Positions 60,001 to 64,000 of a stretch of DNA of 64,000 bases are shown here, one piece after another. Position numbers and translations under genes: made by a program. Origin of the DNA: Nymphalis io (taxonomy: Eukaryota > Arthropoda > Insecta > Lepidoptera > Nymphalidae); assembly GCF_905147045.1 (NCBI RefSeq), contig NC_065888.1:1121001-1185000 (forward strand). The letters are read 5' to 3'. The first letter of the stretch is position 1; every line of letters begins with the position of its first letter. The notes under the pieces were generated by a model, which saw only the letters and a program-made list of their open reading frames with translations, made no database searches and was not told the origin of the DNA.

Positions 60001-60745
60001 ACGATCATCGGTTATGATTACGAAAAGTATAAAATTTAAAAAAGTATTTAGTTACTTCTTCCAAAATCCATTAAAAAAATAATTTTATCACATAAAATAA
60101 GGAACGTGGTTATACAGCCATTTCCACCGAAAGATAATATTATTTACAATACAATATTTTCTTAAAAAATCAAATCAACATCAAAACAAATCGTGTATTT
60201 CAATTGGTTGAGCGGGACTGGTTCAACATTGAGATACAGGATATCGCACCCTACAGGTACAGTTAAATAAAAGCTTGTCATATTTAGAAGACGTTTCAAC
60301 TCAATGTTAACACCGAAATAAAATGTTAACAAAATAAGAACTAAAATTAAGTACACACCGGTAAAAAAACAGAGTAAACTTAAAATGAAACAGAATTAAA
60401 TTATTAGATAATAAAATACAAGTAACTTACGGTTTTATCTAGAAGATAGCTCGCTGGGAAAATCAACGGGATATACGTAATCATGTATACCATCGAGGTC
60501 CAGTAGACCGTGATACTCGTCACCCCATAGTACTTTACCACAGCGTCCTGAATTATGCTGTATTGCAACCATTGCATCGAATTAGTGGCCGAGTAGAGAA
60601 CGAATATGAACAAAACCAGCCATCTAATAGGAACAACATTATATTCAACCGTCGGCTTCTTAGACGGAGAATCAAGAACACCCCCCTTTTCCGCTACACC
60701 GTCCATCACGCTCCCGCATACTTCAAGATTCTTTGAATCCGTCAT
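23183..60745 (-). CDS. FLVCR: FLVCR-family MFS transporter, complete gene (7 coding exons)
   Basis: Gene-level entry. Joining 60745-60431, 34744-34520, 25869-25728, 25185-24986, 24438-24224, 23683-23578 and 23344-23183 gives 1365 nt, 454 residues plus stop, with a GT donor and AG acceptor at every intron and matching phases. The product is a plasma or organelle membrane major-facilitator carrier of the FLVCR1/2 family. Vertebrate members were first described as haem exporters and are now known to carry choline and ethanolamine; substrate here is inferred only. Family marks are MQWLQY in TM1, the YGVT and YIPL segments, PPRLAAVWFGADQVSSAC at the TM4-5 region, GFLLPP in TM5, YYPGANEDAGRIGL before TM8 and GYLPVGFEFASEVTYP in TM11. 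Length is slightly short for the family because the hydrophilic N-terminus is only 40 residues. Introns are 25.7 kb, 8.65 kb, 542, 547, 540 and 233 bp. Confidence is high for family; orthology to FLVCR1 versus FLVCR2 is not resolved. Confidence 0.93.
23578..23683 (-). CDS. FLVCR: FLVCR exon 6 (residues 366-401)
   Basis: Acceptor tattttcag/T and donor CAG/gtactc. Encodes the best family signature in the protein: FFMAGYLPVGFEFASEV followed by TYPEPEGTTSGILN, the TM11 region where FLVCR members carry GFEFA-E-TYPE-EG-SSG-LN. Phase 0 out. Confidence 0.94.
23845..23905 (+). repeat. SINE A or RTE tail remnant in FLVCR intron 5
   Basis: GAGGAGAGGAGGACATTTTC followed by CAGCAGTGGAACATT, the shared 3' end of family A and the RTE LINE; nothing else of either element is left. 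Confidence 0.4.
24224..24438 (-). CDS. FLVCR: FLVCR exon 5 (residues 295-366)
   Basis: Acceptor atttcag/GGT and donor GG/gtaagt. It encodes the GANEDAGRIGL motif, TM8 (VIVVAGMIGSVVCGLILD), a DKTHRFKETT loop of the kind found between the two halves of MFS C-domains, TM9 and TM10 (CGYIAVVYFSSIILG). The donor leaves two bases that complete a Gly codon with exon 6. Confidence 0.93.
24493..24620 (+). repeat. Helitron-like fragment with poly(C) in FLVCR intron 4
   Basis: TACTAATATTATAAATGCC start and a GGACATAGGCTATTTTAT middle, then a 15-16 base C run (24593-24607) and ACACGCGGGAGATAGC. Confidence 0.55.
24986..25185 (-). CDS. FLVCR: FLVCR exon 4 (residues 228-294)
   Basis: Acceptor ttctatag/TC and donor CCG/gtaaca, phase 0 out. 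Begins with the central cytoplasmic loop FKAAPPSPPSAAAD, typical of the family (a PPxPPS stretch after TM6), then an amphipathic stretch and TM7 (YILLLISYGLNVGVFYAIST), ending in LTYYP. Confidence 0.92.
25400..25590 (-). repeat. degenerate SINE A remnant in FLVCR intron 3
   Basis: TACTGCTAAACAAAGGTC, AGAGAAAAGGTTCATC, AAATTCTGCCAG and TTTTCCTCCTTTACCGCTGA keep the order of an inverted SINE A with heavy decay. Fills about a third of the 542-bp intron. Confidence 0.45.
25728..25869 (-). CDS. FLVCR: FLVCR exon 3 (residues 181-228)
   Basis: Acceptor tttccag/CTT in phase 0 and donor T/gtaagt in phase 1. Encodes LGVALGFLLPPMIV (TM5), a short acidic loop and TM6 (FMFYLVAGITSVLFVFILL). The split codon T|TC makes the Phe that opens the proline-rich central loop in exon 4. 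Confidence 0.92.
26143..26380 (-). mobile_element. SINE-like family B inserted into another family B copy
   Basis: Minus-strand copy (TTTTAGCTAGACGGTCGGG, GGGCCACCTG, CCACCAACCTTGGAAAC, GCAGACGAATTTGTACAAAG). It interrupts an older plus-strand copy seen as 26098-26142 (GCGTTCCGGTTTGAATGG) and about 26405-26505 (GTTCCCCTTGTTGGTCGTGC). Confidence 0.68.
26405..26505 (+). repeat. SINE-like family B, distal half of interrupted older copy
   Basis: TAGTTCCCCTTGTTGGTCG, GCATTGGCGACGTCAGAG and ATGACTATGGGCG follow the family order after the break at 26142. Confidence 0.5.
26843..26940 (+). repeat. MITE family E, left-end fragment
   Basis: GAGCATTCTGTAAGAACAAG, TAAGCTTACCGCAAAC and ATGATATGCGACATTG follow the 35.8 kb copy; the right end is missing. 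Confidence 0.5.
26988..27258 (-). mobile_element. SINE family A, diverged full-length
   Basis: Recognisable from GGCTAAGGCCTGCTC through to the head GGGGCATCTCGGC, with many substitutions. FLVCR intron 2. Confidence 0.75.
27402..27696 (-). mobile_element. SINE family A copy
   Basis: From CCGTAACAGCCTGTGAATG to GGGCCATCTCGGC. Part of the B-box region is deleted. FLVCR intron 2, 145 bp from another copy in the same orientation. Confidence 0.82.
28409..28619 (+). mobile_element. SINE family D copy
   Basis: GAGCCGGTTGGCGTGGTTGTG, B box GGTTCGATTCCCACCC at 28432-28447, AGGACAGACATTTGTTTGC, AGATGGCCGTGTATCCC and an (ATT)n-like end. The head looks like a tRNA 3' half but no anticodon arm can be folded, so it is not a tRNA gene. 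Confidence 0.75.
28620..29076. other. FLVCR intron 2, nothing recognised
   Basis: AT-rich intron. The same holds for 25870-26097, 26511-26842, 27697-28408, 31765-32529 and 33066-34519, where only decayed repeat scraps were noticed (for example a possible SINE B scrap at 34150-34230). Confidence 0.4.
29077..29160 (+). repeat. Helitron-like 5' fragment
   Basis: TCTTACTAATATTATAAATTG start followed by a GTTTGTTACACAAACACG stretch; 3' end not found. Confidence 0.45.
29378..31114 (-). mobile_element. Jockey-like non-LTR retrotransposon, 5'-truncated
   Basis: A 1.74 kb LINE copy. The minus strand carries most of a reverse transcriptase in two frames: 31114-30422 (fingers to palm, with FWRLTKSVQ, PANNRPIAITSVLCKVMERI and the SLDISKAFDSVWH motif) and 30455-29727 (YADD catalytic box at about 30347, then thumb with KLGVLNKMRRFFTPQQL). 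A small deletion at the GVPQG box near 30425-30440 shifts the frame, so the copy is dead. The 3' UTR ends in a poly(A) run (poly-T at 29378-29392 on plus). The endonuclease domain is missing. It lies in FLVCR intron 2, in the same orientation as the gene. Confidence 0.9.
31300..31476 (-). repeat. Helitron-like copy, decayed end
   Basis: On the minus strand TACTAATATTATAAATATG, CGATTTCACGACTAAACCCC, then AACCCGCGGGTGAAAC. The same internal segment (GGTTCAGGGGTTTAGTCGTG on plus) is in the 10 kb Helitron. Confidence 0.6.
31733..31764 (+). repeat. Helitron 3' end
   Basis: GCGGGTGAAAACGCGGGCAC then TGCTAG followed by T: a hairpin-bearing Helitron terminus without recognisable 5' part. Confidence 0.45.
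32530..32829 (+). mobile_element. SINE-like family B, full-length, recent
   Basis: CTACTGGTGGTAGGGC to CTTCCTATTCTAT plus a 15-base A tail. FLVCR intron 2. Confidence 0.87.
32890..33065 (+). mobile_element. LINE 3' tail, family G
   Basis: A LINE-like 3' end: GCCTGGAAGAGATC followed by a T-rich stretch, a GTGGTGTACAATAAAGTAT end and a poly(A) run at 33060-33071. A second copy lies at 51715-51815. The clade is not determined (Jockey-type tails of this sort are common in Lepidoptera). Confidence 0.55.
34520..34744 (-). CDS. FLVCR: FLVCR exon 2 (residues 106-180)
   Basis: Acceptor ctatttcag/GGT and donor CAG/gtaaga, phase 0 at both ends, 75 codons. It covers TM3, TM4 and the start of TM5 with the conserved PPRLAAVWFG loop. 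This exon sits isolated between the two big introns, 8.65 kb from exon 3 and 25.7 kb from exon 1. Confidence 0.93.
35259..35417 (-). mobile_element. RTE-like LINE 3' end remnant
   Basis: Minus-strand reading RTDNLKKVAGTGWMRTAQ and DDWRSMGEAFVQQWTAK, closely matching the copy at 38.2-38.3 kb, with an A-rich tail (poly-T at 35258-35268 on plus). About 160 bp only. Confidence 0.75.
35458..35580 (-). repeat. SINE-like family B remnant
   Basis: AATGGTCACTCGG, CCGGAACAGAGCAATA, GGTGAGTGGGTGGTACC, then TGCACATAGC: 5' half, decayed. Confidence 0.55.
35802..35973. mobile_element. MITE family E, short copy
   Basis: Left end AGAGCTATTCTGTAAGAAC; right end reverse-complements to AGCAGTGCTGTAAGAACTC, sharing CTGTAAGAAC. 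Internal AACTCACCGCAG and CGGTTGTTAATATTTCAC match the 4.7 kb copy. Confidence 0.6.
36490..36866 (+). mobile_element. Helitron-like family F copy carrying a GC-rich retroinsert
   Basis: CAGTTGCTCCTTCCCCGAC, GTAGACGCTTACTAAG, ACGCAAATCCAACCC, then the insert 36617-36818, then ACATTTTTCTTCTTTTATAC and a hairpin CCCGTGCGAAGCCGGG. Confidence 0.6.
36617..36818 (+). mobile_element. GC-rich retroinsert with target duplication
   Basis: About 200 bp of GC-rich DNA (GTCCTAAGCCGAGGTCCGGC, a C run at 36745-36757, GAGGCCACTCTGGCCAACAG) ending in an A-rich tail. Bracketed by AATACATTTT (36607-36616 and 36819-36828). Removing it restores the family F sequence of 19.9 kb. Looks like the 3' end of a LINE or a SINE; not identified. 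Confidence 0.6.
37541..38330 (+). mobile_element. RTE-like non-LTR retrotransposon, 3' fragment with open frame
   Basis: A LINE copy truncated inside the reverse transcriptase. Homology starts at HLQFADDIVIMAE (catalytic FADD box at about 37553-37564) and stays open to the TGA at 38318. It covers the thumb (NIEKTKIMAN, YIYLGQII) and the C-terminal region common in lepidopteran RTE-type elements (YGAETWTL, GRPVTRWADDLKKVAGSG, GEAFVQQWTAKG). A run of A follows. An 11-base match (atataaacttt) lies at about 37517-37527 and 38330-38340, a possible target duplication about 15 bases outside the 5' homology limit. No start for a complete protein is present, so it is non-autonomous. Confidence 0.85.
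39559..39859 (+). mobile_element. SINE-like family B, full-length, recent
   Basis: TTACTGGTGGTAGGGC to CCTTCCTTTTCTAT plus a long A tail (39845-39859). Very similar to the 20.1 kb and 32.5 kb copies. FLVCR intron 1. Confidence 0.87.
40421..40555 (+). repeat. degenerate SINE A remnant
   Basis: CGACGGTAAAGGAAAACATTG, CATTCTGCCACATGTGG and GAGCAGCGTGATGAAAT in order, with the tail lost. Confidence 0.5.
41612..41665 (-). repeat. SINE family C scrap
   Basis: TTGGTACGGCAATCCGACAC and GACAGGAAAGAG only. Confidence 0.4.
41698..41902 (-). other. unrecognised lysine-rich open frame
   Basis: About 68 codons reading MFSSCRRIVELHAGLKYNGE, then KSFSKHPLKKEVYKTLSK and CNKKLFKSISFSK before running into a SINE C scrap. 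It has protein-like composition but no recognised family and no splice partner; could be an old transposon or retrocopy fragment. Confidence 0.2.
43221..43273. repeat. (GT)n microsatellite
   Basis: GTGCGTGTATGTGTGTGAG then a pure GT run. FLVCR intron 1. Confidence 0.85.
44219..44453 (-). mobile_element. SINE family A, head-truncated
   Basis: Body and tail; the tail on its own strand is a (TTAC)n run (GTAAGTAAGTAAGTAACAGCC on plus, 44217 on). Head missing beyond AATTCAGAGGTGC. FLVCR intron 1. Confidence 0.75.
44578..44740 (+). repeat. Helitron-like fragment
   Basis: TATATAATAAATGCGAAAG, TCTGTCTGTTACGCTTTCAC, CCATGGATTTTGATGGAAT; the 3' end is lost. Confidence 0.5.
45285..45405 (+). mobile_element. 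SINE family C fragment
   Basis: GAATAGAGTTACCTCTGTTC, ACGCATACTCTCGTCCC, GAGATTGGCCGCCGTGGCC: 3' part only. Confidence 0.65.
45632..45901 (-). mobile_element. SINE family A copy with target duplication
   Basis: Near full-length with a small body deletion, head intact to GGGCCATCTCGG. Flanked by GGACTTATAC (45622-45631 and 45903-45912). FLVCR intron 1. Confidence 0.82.
46109..46273 (+). mobile_element. short non-autonomous Helitron copy
   Basis: Starts TCTAATATTATAAATGAG, contains CGTGAAATCATATCCTCTAA and ends GGAGCCGCGTGCGGAAACTAG followed by T. Confidence 0.65.
46735..47005 (+). mobile_element. SINE-like family B copy
   Basis: TACTGGTGGTAGGGCTTAG to CCTACCTATACTATATAA with an impure A tail; a small deletion in the middle. 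FLVCR intron 1. Confidence 0.82.
47365..47660 (+). mobile_element. SINE family C, old copy
   Basis: GGTTAGTCGATCTAGCAGC head, GACTCCGGGTCGGGCTGATA, GGATGGTCCTGCGTCTAAAC, TGCCATCCGATCGGATTATG; strongly decayed. Confidence 0.55.
47675..47811 (+). mobile_element. short Helitron-like copy
   Basis: AATATTATAAATGCAAAAG start, ACGGAGCCAATACTTTAGG middle, GAACGAAGCAGCACAGC near the end, terminal CTAG then T. Confidence 0.55.
47933..48205 (+). mobile_element. SINE-like family B, slightly 5'-truncated
   Basis: Starts at GCTCGTCTGGGTAGG and runs to CCTTCCTATTCTATAAAAA. FLVCR intron 1. Confidence 0.83.
48404..48572 (-). mobile_element. SINE-like family B, 5'-truncated
   Basis: Poly-T, TATAGAATAGAAAGGTCGAG, GGGCCACCTGATGGTAAGTG to CCTGTAATTACACTGATG. 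In inverted orientation 200 bp from the preceding copy. Confidence 0.8.
48573..50572. other. FLVCR intron 1, nothing recognised except one hairpin
   Basis: About 2 kb without identifiable repeat or exon; a decayed SINE B-like stretch may lie at 49510-49670. Similar blank stretches: 50996-51714, 51816-52500, 52976-53980, 54961-55632, 55789-56149, 56333-57889, 58211-58529, 58864-59915, 60021-60430. Confidence 0.4.
49857..49885. repeat. perfect 12-bp hairpin
   Basis: GTATCAATATTT, loop CGTGC, AAATATTGATAC. FLVCR intron 1, in AT-rich DNA. Confidence 0.75.
50573..50995 (+). CDS. unrecognised 140-codon open frame
   Basis: Opens MIMVRRITRSFSTTLFTI, with two or three hydrophobic segments (LVIYVTKLLPLYGCLVLMC; LCIFVYVFFMFTFTMF) and then a soluble-looking tail (FCPDPEVLDWSRLVNQWG, ERGLLVFSGYYGTLSDDE). 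Length and composition exceed what the AT-rich surroundings usually give. No family recognised. It is antisense to FLVCR inside intron 1. The tail region contains TTTTTAGTGGGTA, also seen in the retroposon end at 15.74 kb, so it could be part of a transposable element. An overlapping minus-strand frame (50856-50479) is probably a shadow. Confidence 0.28.
   Translation: MIMVRRITRSFSTTLFTIVTAILVIYVTKLLPLYGCLVLMCTVLQGRTSRGALCIFVYVFFMFTFTMFEITPYSIFCPDPEVLDWSRLVNQWGVTVACDPVTPPKNEERGLLVFSGYYGTLSDDESQFNLMWGKSVFTAK
51715..51815 (-). mobile_element. LINE 3' tail, family G, second copy
   Basis: Reverse complement matches the end of the copy at 32.9-33.06 kb (GCTACTTTTAT, GTGGTGTACAGTAAAGTAT). Truncated to about 100 bp. 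Confidence 0.5.
52545..52855 (+). mobile_element. SINE family A nested in a LINE end
   Basis: Full-length with A box and a B box GGTTCAAGCCC, tail GGCTGTTACGGTTAC. Perfect 12-bp duplication GAGTTTCTTTCG (52533-52544 and 52856-52867). The flanks close up into a LINE 3' end. Confidence 0.88.
52868..52975 (+). mobile_element. LINE 3' end interrupted by a SINE
   Basis: CCGGTTCTACTCAGG onward to ATTGAATAAATATTTTTGAC with a TTTGACT tail, a common insect LINE end. Its upstream part lies before 52532; the SINE A copy at 52545-52855 was inserted into it, duplicating GAGTTTCTTTCG. Confidence 0.55.
54005..54036. repeat. (ATT)n microsatellite
   Basis: About ten ATT units, following a LINE-like GAAGCAATAAATTTTT end at 53990-54004. 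Confidence 0.85.
54130..54412 (-). mobile_element. SINE-like family B, old full-length
   Basis: TATGGTGTAGTTATGCGGACG, CCACTAACCTTGGGAACG, GATGAGTGGGTGATTCCACC and CGGGCGTGCACAACGCCC. Confidence 0.72.
54764..54960 (+). mobile_element. SINE family C, 3'-deleted
   Basis: Intact tRNA-like head (GACTGCCTTGTTGATTTAGTG, B box GGTTTAAATCCC), AGTTATTGGATTTTTC, then a different end (GAACCGGACGAATAATAAAT). Confidence 0.68.
55633..55788. repeat. minisatellite, about seven units of 21-24 bp
   Basis: Units of the form AAATGAATACAACCCCTTTT repeat seven times with single-base changes (for example ACGAATACAACCCC, GGAATACAACCCC). FLVCR intron 1. Confidence 0.8.
56150..56332 (+). mobile_element. SINE family A, internally deleted
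   Basis: Head (CGAGATGGCCCAGTG) joined to body (TCTAATTTCACTGAAATTC) and tail (AGCCCATCAGTGGGG), with two internal deletions. FLVCR intron 1. Confidence 0.7.
57890..58210 (-). mobile_element. SINE family C copy
   Basis: Full order in reverse: TTCGGTCACGGCGGTCAATC, CAGGTGCACTCTCTATTCC, CCAACGGCTTTACGTGC, CTAGCCACTAGATCAACAAG. FLVCR intron 1. Confidence 0.75.
58530..58640 (-). repeat. SINE-like family B remnant
   Basis: GGTGGACGAGAAGATG, AGTGGTCACCATTGTTCATAG, GTAAGAAATATTAAC: tail-side half, decayed. Confidence 0.5.
58814..58863. repeat. 20-bp hairpin
   Basis: Left arm CCACAGCCAAGTTACGGCAA (58814-58833), loop of 10, right arm TTGCCATAACTTGGCTGTGG (58844-58863). One non-complementary position, which is a G-U pair in RNA from the minus strand, the strand of the FLVCR transcript. 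Confidence 0.8.
59916..60020 (-). repeat. degenerate SINE A remnant
   Basis: AAGTAACAGTCGGGACTGCT, then fragments of body and head (CCAATTAAGCACACG, ATCATCGGTTATGATTACG) with large deletions. Confidence 0.55.
60431..60745 (-). CDS. FLVCR: FLVCR exon 1 (residues 1-105, start codon)
   Basis: Starts at the ATG at 60745-60743, which has A at -3 (acaaaaATGAC) and is the first ATG after an in-frame upstream stop; the frame extends only to a GTG at 60802 before that stop. It encodes a 40-residue acidic and serine-containing cytoplasmic tail, TM1 (about 41-63) and TM2 (about 78-101). It ends LLDKT with donor gtaagt in phase 0, where vertebrate FLVCRs read on into GLR, exactly what exon 2 supplies. 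Confidence 0.92.
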
Positions 60746-60879
60746 TTTTGTAAATATTTCTATATTATTGTCGTCGTGAAGAATATATTTCTTCAATGGC
60801 ACATTAATTTACTAAGTCTACAAAAATACGTAAATCTTAATAATGTTATATATATATTTATTGTATGTAACGCTAAGCG

Positions 60880-61060
60880 TTTTCAGTTTAATATATAATA
60901 TTATTGTCAATTTTCCGCGCGTTTTTTTAAAGCGCGGTGCTTGGTCTGTAAGCGTGAGAGACGCGCGGCCGCCCGCAGTCGACTGTTTTCAATTTTCCTC
61001 AATCACGGACCGAAGTGCTCCTTCGCACCCTCCGTGAACGATACTCTGATAAGCGATGAG
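60880..61060 (-). promoter_or_regulatory. CpG-rich probable promoter / 5' UTR of FLVCR
   Basis: About 180 bp of GC- and CpG-rich DNA in an otherwise AT-rich region, 140-310 bp upstream of the FLVCR start codon. It contains GCGGCCGC and an inverted repeat CCGCGC...GCGCGG around 60916-60940. No TATA box can be assigned with confidence. Position and composition suggest a CpG-type promoter; the start site was not seen. Confidence 0.5.
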
Positions 61061-61147
61061 ACTAGACTAGTTGTTCTACTGTTATTAGTCATCTTGATAT
61101 AGTGATGTAACGAATTATGCAAAGATATGTAATTATATCATTGACTT

Positions 61148-61416
61148 AATCTTAACCAATGATCGTGGATTCAGACCCAGGCAAGTACCACTGAATTTTC
61201 ATGTGCTTAATTTGTGTTTATAATTCATCTCATGGTTTACGACGAAGGAAAATATCGTGAGGAAACCTGCGTGTGTCTTATTTCACTTAAATTCTGCCAC
61301 ATGTGTATTCCACCAACCCGCATTGGAGCAGCGTGGTGGAATAAGATCCAAAACCTTCTCCTCAAAAAAGGGAGAGGAGGCCTTAGGCCAGCAGTGGGAC
61401 ATTCACAGGCTGTTAC
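61148..61416 (+). mobile_element. SINE family A, 5'-truncated, upstream of FLVCR
   Basis: Begins at CTTAACCAATGATCGTGG and runs to CACAGGCTGTTAC. Lies about 90 bp beyond the CpG-rich promoter segment. Confidence 0.8.
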
Positions 61417-62799
61417 TTTAATAAACTTCTAGTTATTATTATTACTTGTTATGTTATACATAAGTAATCACTTCTAACGATTTCCTTTCCAATTTAAATA
61501 TGATAAAAGGTATATTTTTTTAAGGTTTGCAATTTACATAGATCCTGGCCAAACGGTTCGTCAATTGCAAATACTCTTAAACCCTTAAAAATTTAATTTT
61601 AATACGTAACAATTTATTTATTACAATTATAATTAAAGGGTGAAAAGCACATTTAACTACTTCAATCGACACAAATATATTATGTAAAGGTAACTTAACG
61701 CGGTGACTATTGTTAAATTTTGCATATAGTGATAGAATTTGAAACACGTGACGTCATATCCGATATACCTCCCCCGGTCTATTGAACAATTACAAAACAA
61801 TGGTGAAACAGAAGTTACATCAGCCATTTATCAAATTTCATTTTTCATATTCACGCTACATACAAAAGTGAGATTTTTTTCATTAATAAGATTGAAAAAA
61901 TGAGTGAGTATTGAAAACTATTTTATATTATATTTTCATGTAATCTATTTTAATAAATCGTTGAATATCCCATATTTCGTATTTTTGACAACATTTTAGG
62001 ATCAATACTTACAGAGAAAAAAACAAAAATTCTCAAGAATTCATATCGTAATTTCATATTTGTATATTTTATAAATTATGAAAGATATATATGTGTGTTT
62101 CTCGTTACGAATCCATTAGTTTTTTTATACAATGTTTTATTTTGTTGTTTAATTTGCCTCCAAATTTAACCGCTCTAATTAAAATTTCCTTAGTTACTCA
62201 ATACGTCCGTGACTGGATCACCTAACTCTATTTGGGTACCAATTTTAATCGTTCATTGACAATGACGGTCAGACATGAGAAGGATCCTATCATTTATCCG
62301 TTTTTTCATTATATACGCTACCTTAAAAATCATAATATATGAGAAAAAAATGTATAAACAGCCACGTAGACAAAATTTTATTCAACAATTAACGAAATAA
62401 AAAGTGTTAAATCAGAACCTCAAAATCAGAACTACACACGAGTAACGGTTCTTCGTCCATCTCTTTTTATTGTCCTTATTTACTAAATAGGTATGCAAAT
62501 AGTAACAAAACGATTACAAAATTGTATATTTCGTAGATACGGCCTAAGTTTTGTCATTTTGGATTAAAAGCTGCGTCATATATGACATTTGTTCGTCATC
62601 ATTATTATTATTTGTAGATTGAGGTATTTTCTCGATGCGAATATAAAAACAAATAAAGAGTCTAAAATTCAAACAATTAATCACTAGAAAGTTGAACAGT
62701 AGGTATATATTATGTTCCTTTTATATAATAAAGCGCAAAGGTGTCCTCGTGGATGATATATTTACATGTGAAAAAATTCCATCGGATGTTTGAATTTTT

Positions 62800-62895
62800 T
62801 TGTCCTGACGAAAGGCGGAGAGCCTGGAGCCTTGCGTGGACTCTGAAAGAGGACTATATCTAGCACTGGATTGCGATTAGCTGATGTTTGATTGA
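62800..62895 (+). mobile_element. possible LINE 3' end remnant
   Basis: Short degenerate stretch reading WTLKEDYI and HWIAIS followed by a TGATTGATTG tail, the pattern at the end of RTE-type frames. Too short for certainty. Confidence 0.35.
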
Positions 62896-63000
62896 TTGTT
62901 TTCCTTTACCACCGAGTACGAGAAAAATTATAAGCACTAATAAAAAAAAAAATTGTGGTTGCCAATTCACGTATACTAGCCACTGAGCCATATCGGCTTT
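62890..63000 (-). repeat. degenerate SINE A remnant
   Basis: TTTTCCTTTACCACCGAG through AAATTATAAGCACTAA to CTAGCCACTGAGCCATATCG: head half only, decayed. Confidence 0.5.
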
Positions 63001-63170
63001 TAAAAATAACACTTTCTGCCTTTCAATATATGCGTAATGTCAATTTTCAAGCCCTGTTCGACTGACATTCGTCTTAAACTGGCACCACTTGCATATTTGC
63101 TTACGATTAGTGTAACAACACTCCGAGTAGAGTGCGTGCAAGTGGCTCAAGATCAAGTTATTTGATGAAT

Positions 63171-63196
63171 GCCTTGATAGTAAGCACTATCAAGGC
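63171..63196. repeat. perfect 11-bp hairpin
   Basis: GCCTTGATAGT, loop AAGC, ACTATCAAGGC. Upstream of FLVCR. Confidence 0.75.
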
Positions 63197-64000
63197 GCTT
63201 CAAGACGTTTAAGTATCGTTTCTATGTGGATCTACGAACACCAATTAAAATAATTACTTAACGATAAGCACGTTCAGTTAAAGAGGAAAAAACATTTGTA
63301 TTGAATGTACTATTATATTACTCGTACTTTGAAAAACCAATATTTATGACACTTCGTTGTTAAGATATGTTGTCCATACGGTTATTGTCTAATTATAAAT
63401 CTTAACATTACATACATACCGCATATACTTTTTAAATTTTAAATATAATAATAATTACAACTGATATCGGGATCCGTAGGTTCTGTGCCTGTTACAAATA
63501 TAAAATTATAATTTAAAAAAAAAAGTGTAATTTTTTAAAAATATATATGTAGGTGAATTGTTCCACATTATTGTGTACGTTACTAATAAATTAACGTCAA
63601 ATAAATAAGCAGTGAAACAATATACACTTTATAACCTTGGACAAACAAAGCGCGCCTGTAACATGTAATTTTTAAAACAAAAAGGAAAGGATCAAAAGAA
63701 AACTCGGAAATGTCATTGTTTGGAAATCAAAACATCTTTAAACACGTTTTCAATTTAATCAAGGTATATAAATTCACACAAAACAATAGGATCCTTCAAA
63801 AGGCCTTAATTTAACGTTACGTAAAATATTTAAGTAAAAATATAGTCGTATGCTTACCGTATCTCATGAACGGCGACGAAACCTATTCAAAAAGGTGGGA
63901 GTTCCGTTTCGGTCTTTTGGGAGCCTATTTCATCAGCCAGAAACTAAAAAATGCATAACGAGGGTACGAACAGCGTTTTATTTTTGCTCGCAGAAAACAT

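Larger units (their letters stand above)
61417..64000. other. upstream of FLVCR, no gene seen
   Basis: AT-rich DNA with a LINE scrap (62.8 kb), a SINE A remnant (62.9 kb) and a perfect hairpin (63.17 kb). No exon recognised on either strand. Confidence 0.4.

Noticed and set aside
23183..60745. Viral origin suggested by the FLVCR name
   Set aside because: FLVCR is a host transporter named for a virus that uses the feline/human protein; nothing viral is present in this gene.
60746..60802. Upstream extension of FLVCR exon 1
   Set aside because: The frame continues to a GTG just after a stop, but there is no ATG; the ATG at 60745 has a good context and is the first.

Overview
The window is AT-rich eukaryotic DNA from a moth or butterfly. 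The evidence is insect-style split genes with introns from about 230 bp to 25.7 kb, GT-AG splice sites, and a very dense load of tRNA-derived SINEs, RTE- and Jockey-type LINEs and short Helitrons of the kinds known from Lepidoptera. The repeat families look nymphalid-like, but species is not determinable from sequence alone. Nothing suggests a bacterial, plasmid or viral origin, and there is no CRISPR array and no convincing free-standing tRNA or rRNA gene.

Two real genes are readable, both on the minus strand, head to tail. (1) A complete FLVCR-family major-facilitator transporter (60745 down to 23183). Seven coding exons join in phase at every junction to give 454 residues. Exon 1 is separated from exon 2 by a 25.7 kb intron, and a CpG-rich probable promoter lies at 60.9-61.06 kb. 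(2) The 5' part of a coiled-coil gene (19463 down to at least 7314, perhaps 6075). Its N-terminal coil resembles RPGRIP1L/fantom, a ciliary transition-zone protein. Eleven exons join in phase, a 27-nt candidate twelfth follows, and no stop codon is reached, so the gene probably runs off the left edge.

Layout: 1-6 kb, repeats and unassigned AT-rich DNA; 6-19.5 kb, the fantom-like gene, its introns full of SINEs, a Helitron and a MITE; 19.5-23.2 kb, short intergenic stretch; 23.2-25.9 kb, FLVCR exons 7 to 3 tightly packed; 25.9-34.5 kb, intron 2, holding a 1.7 kb Jockey-like LINE with a near-complete RT; 34.5-34.7 kb, exon 2; 34.7-60.4 kb, intron 1, holding an RTE-like LINE fragment with an open 248-codon frame, many SINEs, Helitrons, a minisatellite and hairpins; 60.4-61.1 kb, exon 1 and promoter; 61.1-64 kb, upstream DNA with repeat remnants.

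The most interesting structure is in the repeats. Two abundant SINE families (called A and B here) each carry a 3' end resembling the 3' end of a different LINE in the same window: A matches the RTE-like LINE, B matches the Jockey-like LINE. This fits two parallel LINE/SINE parasite partnerships. Several insertions are nested with clear target-site duplications, giving a relative chronology. I did not find a convincing novel gene system; one open frame at 50.6-51.0 kb is unrecognised.
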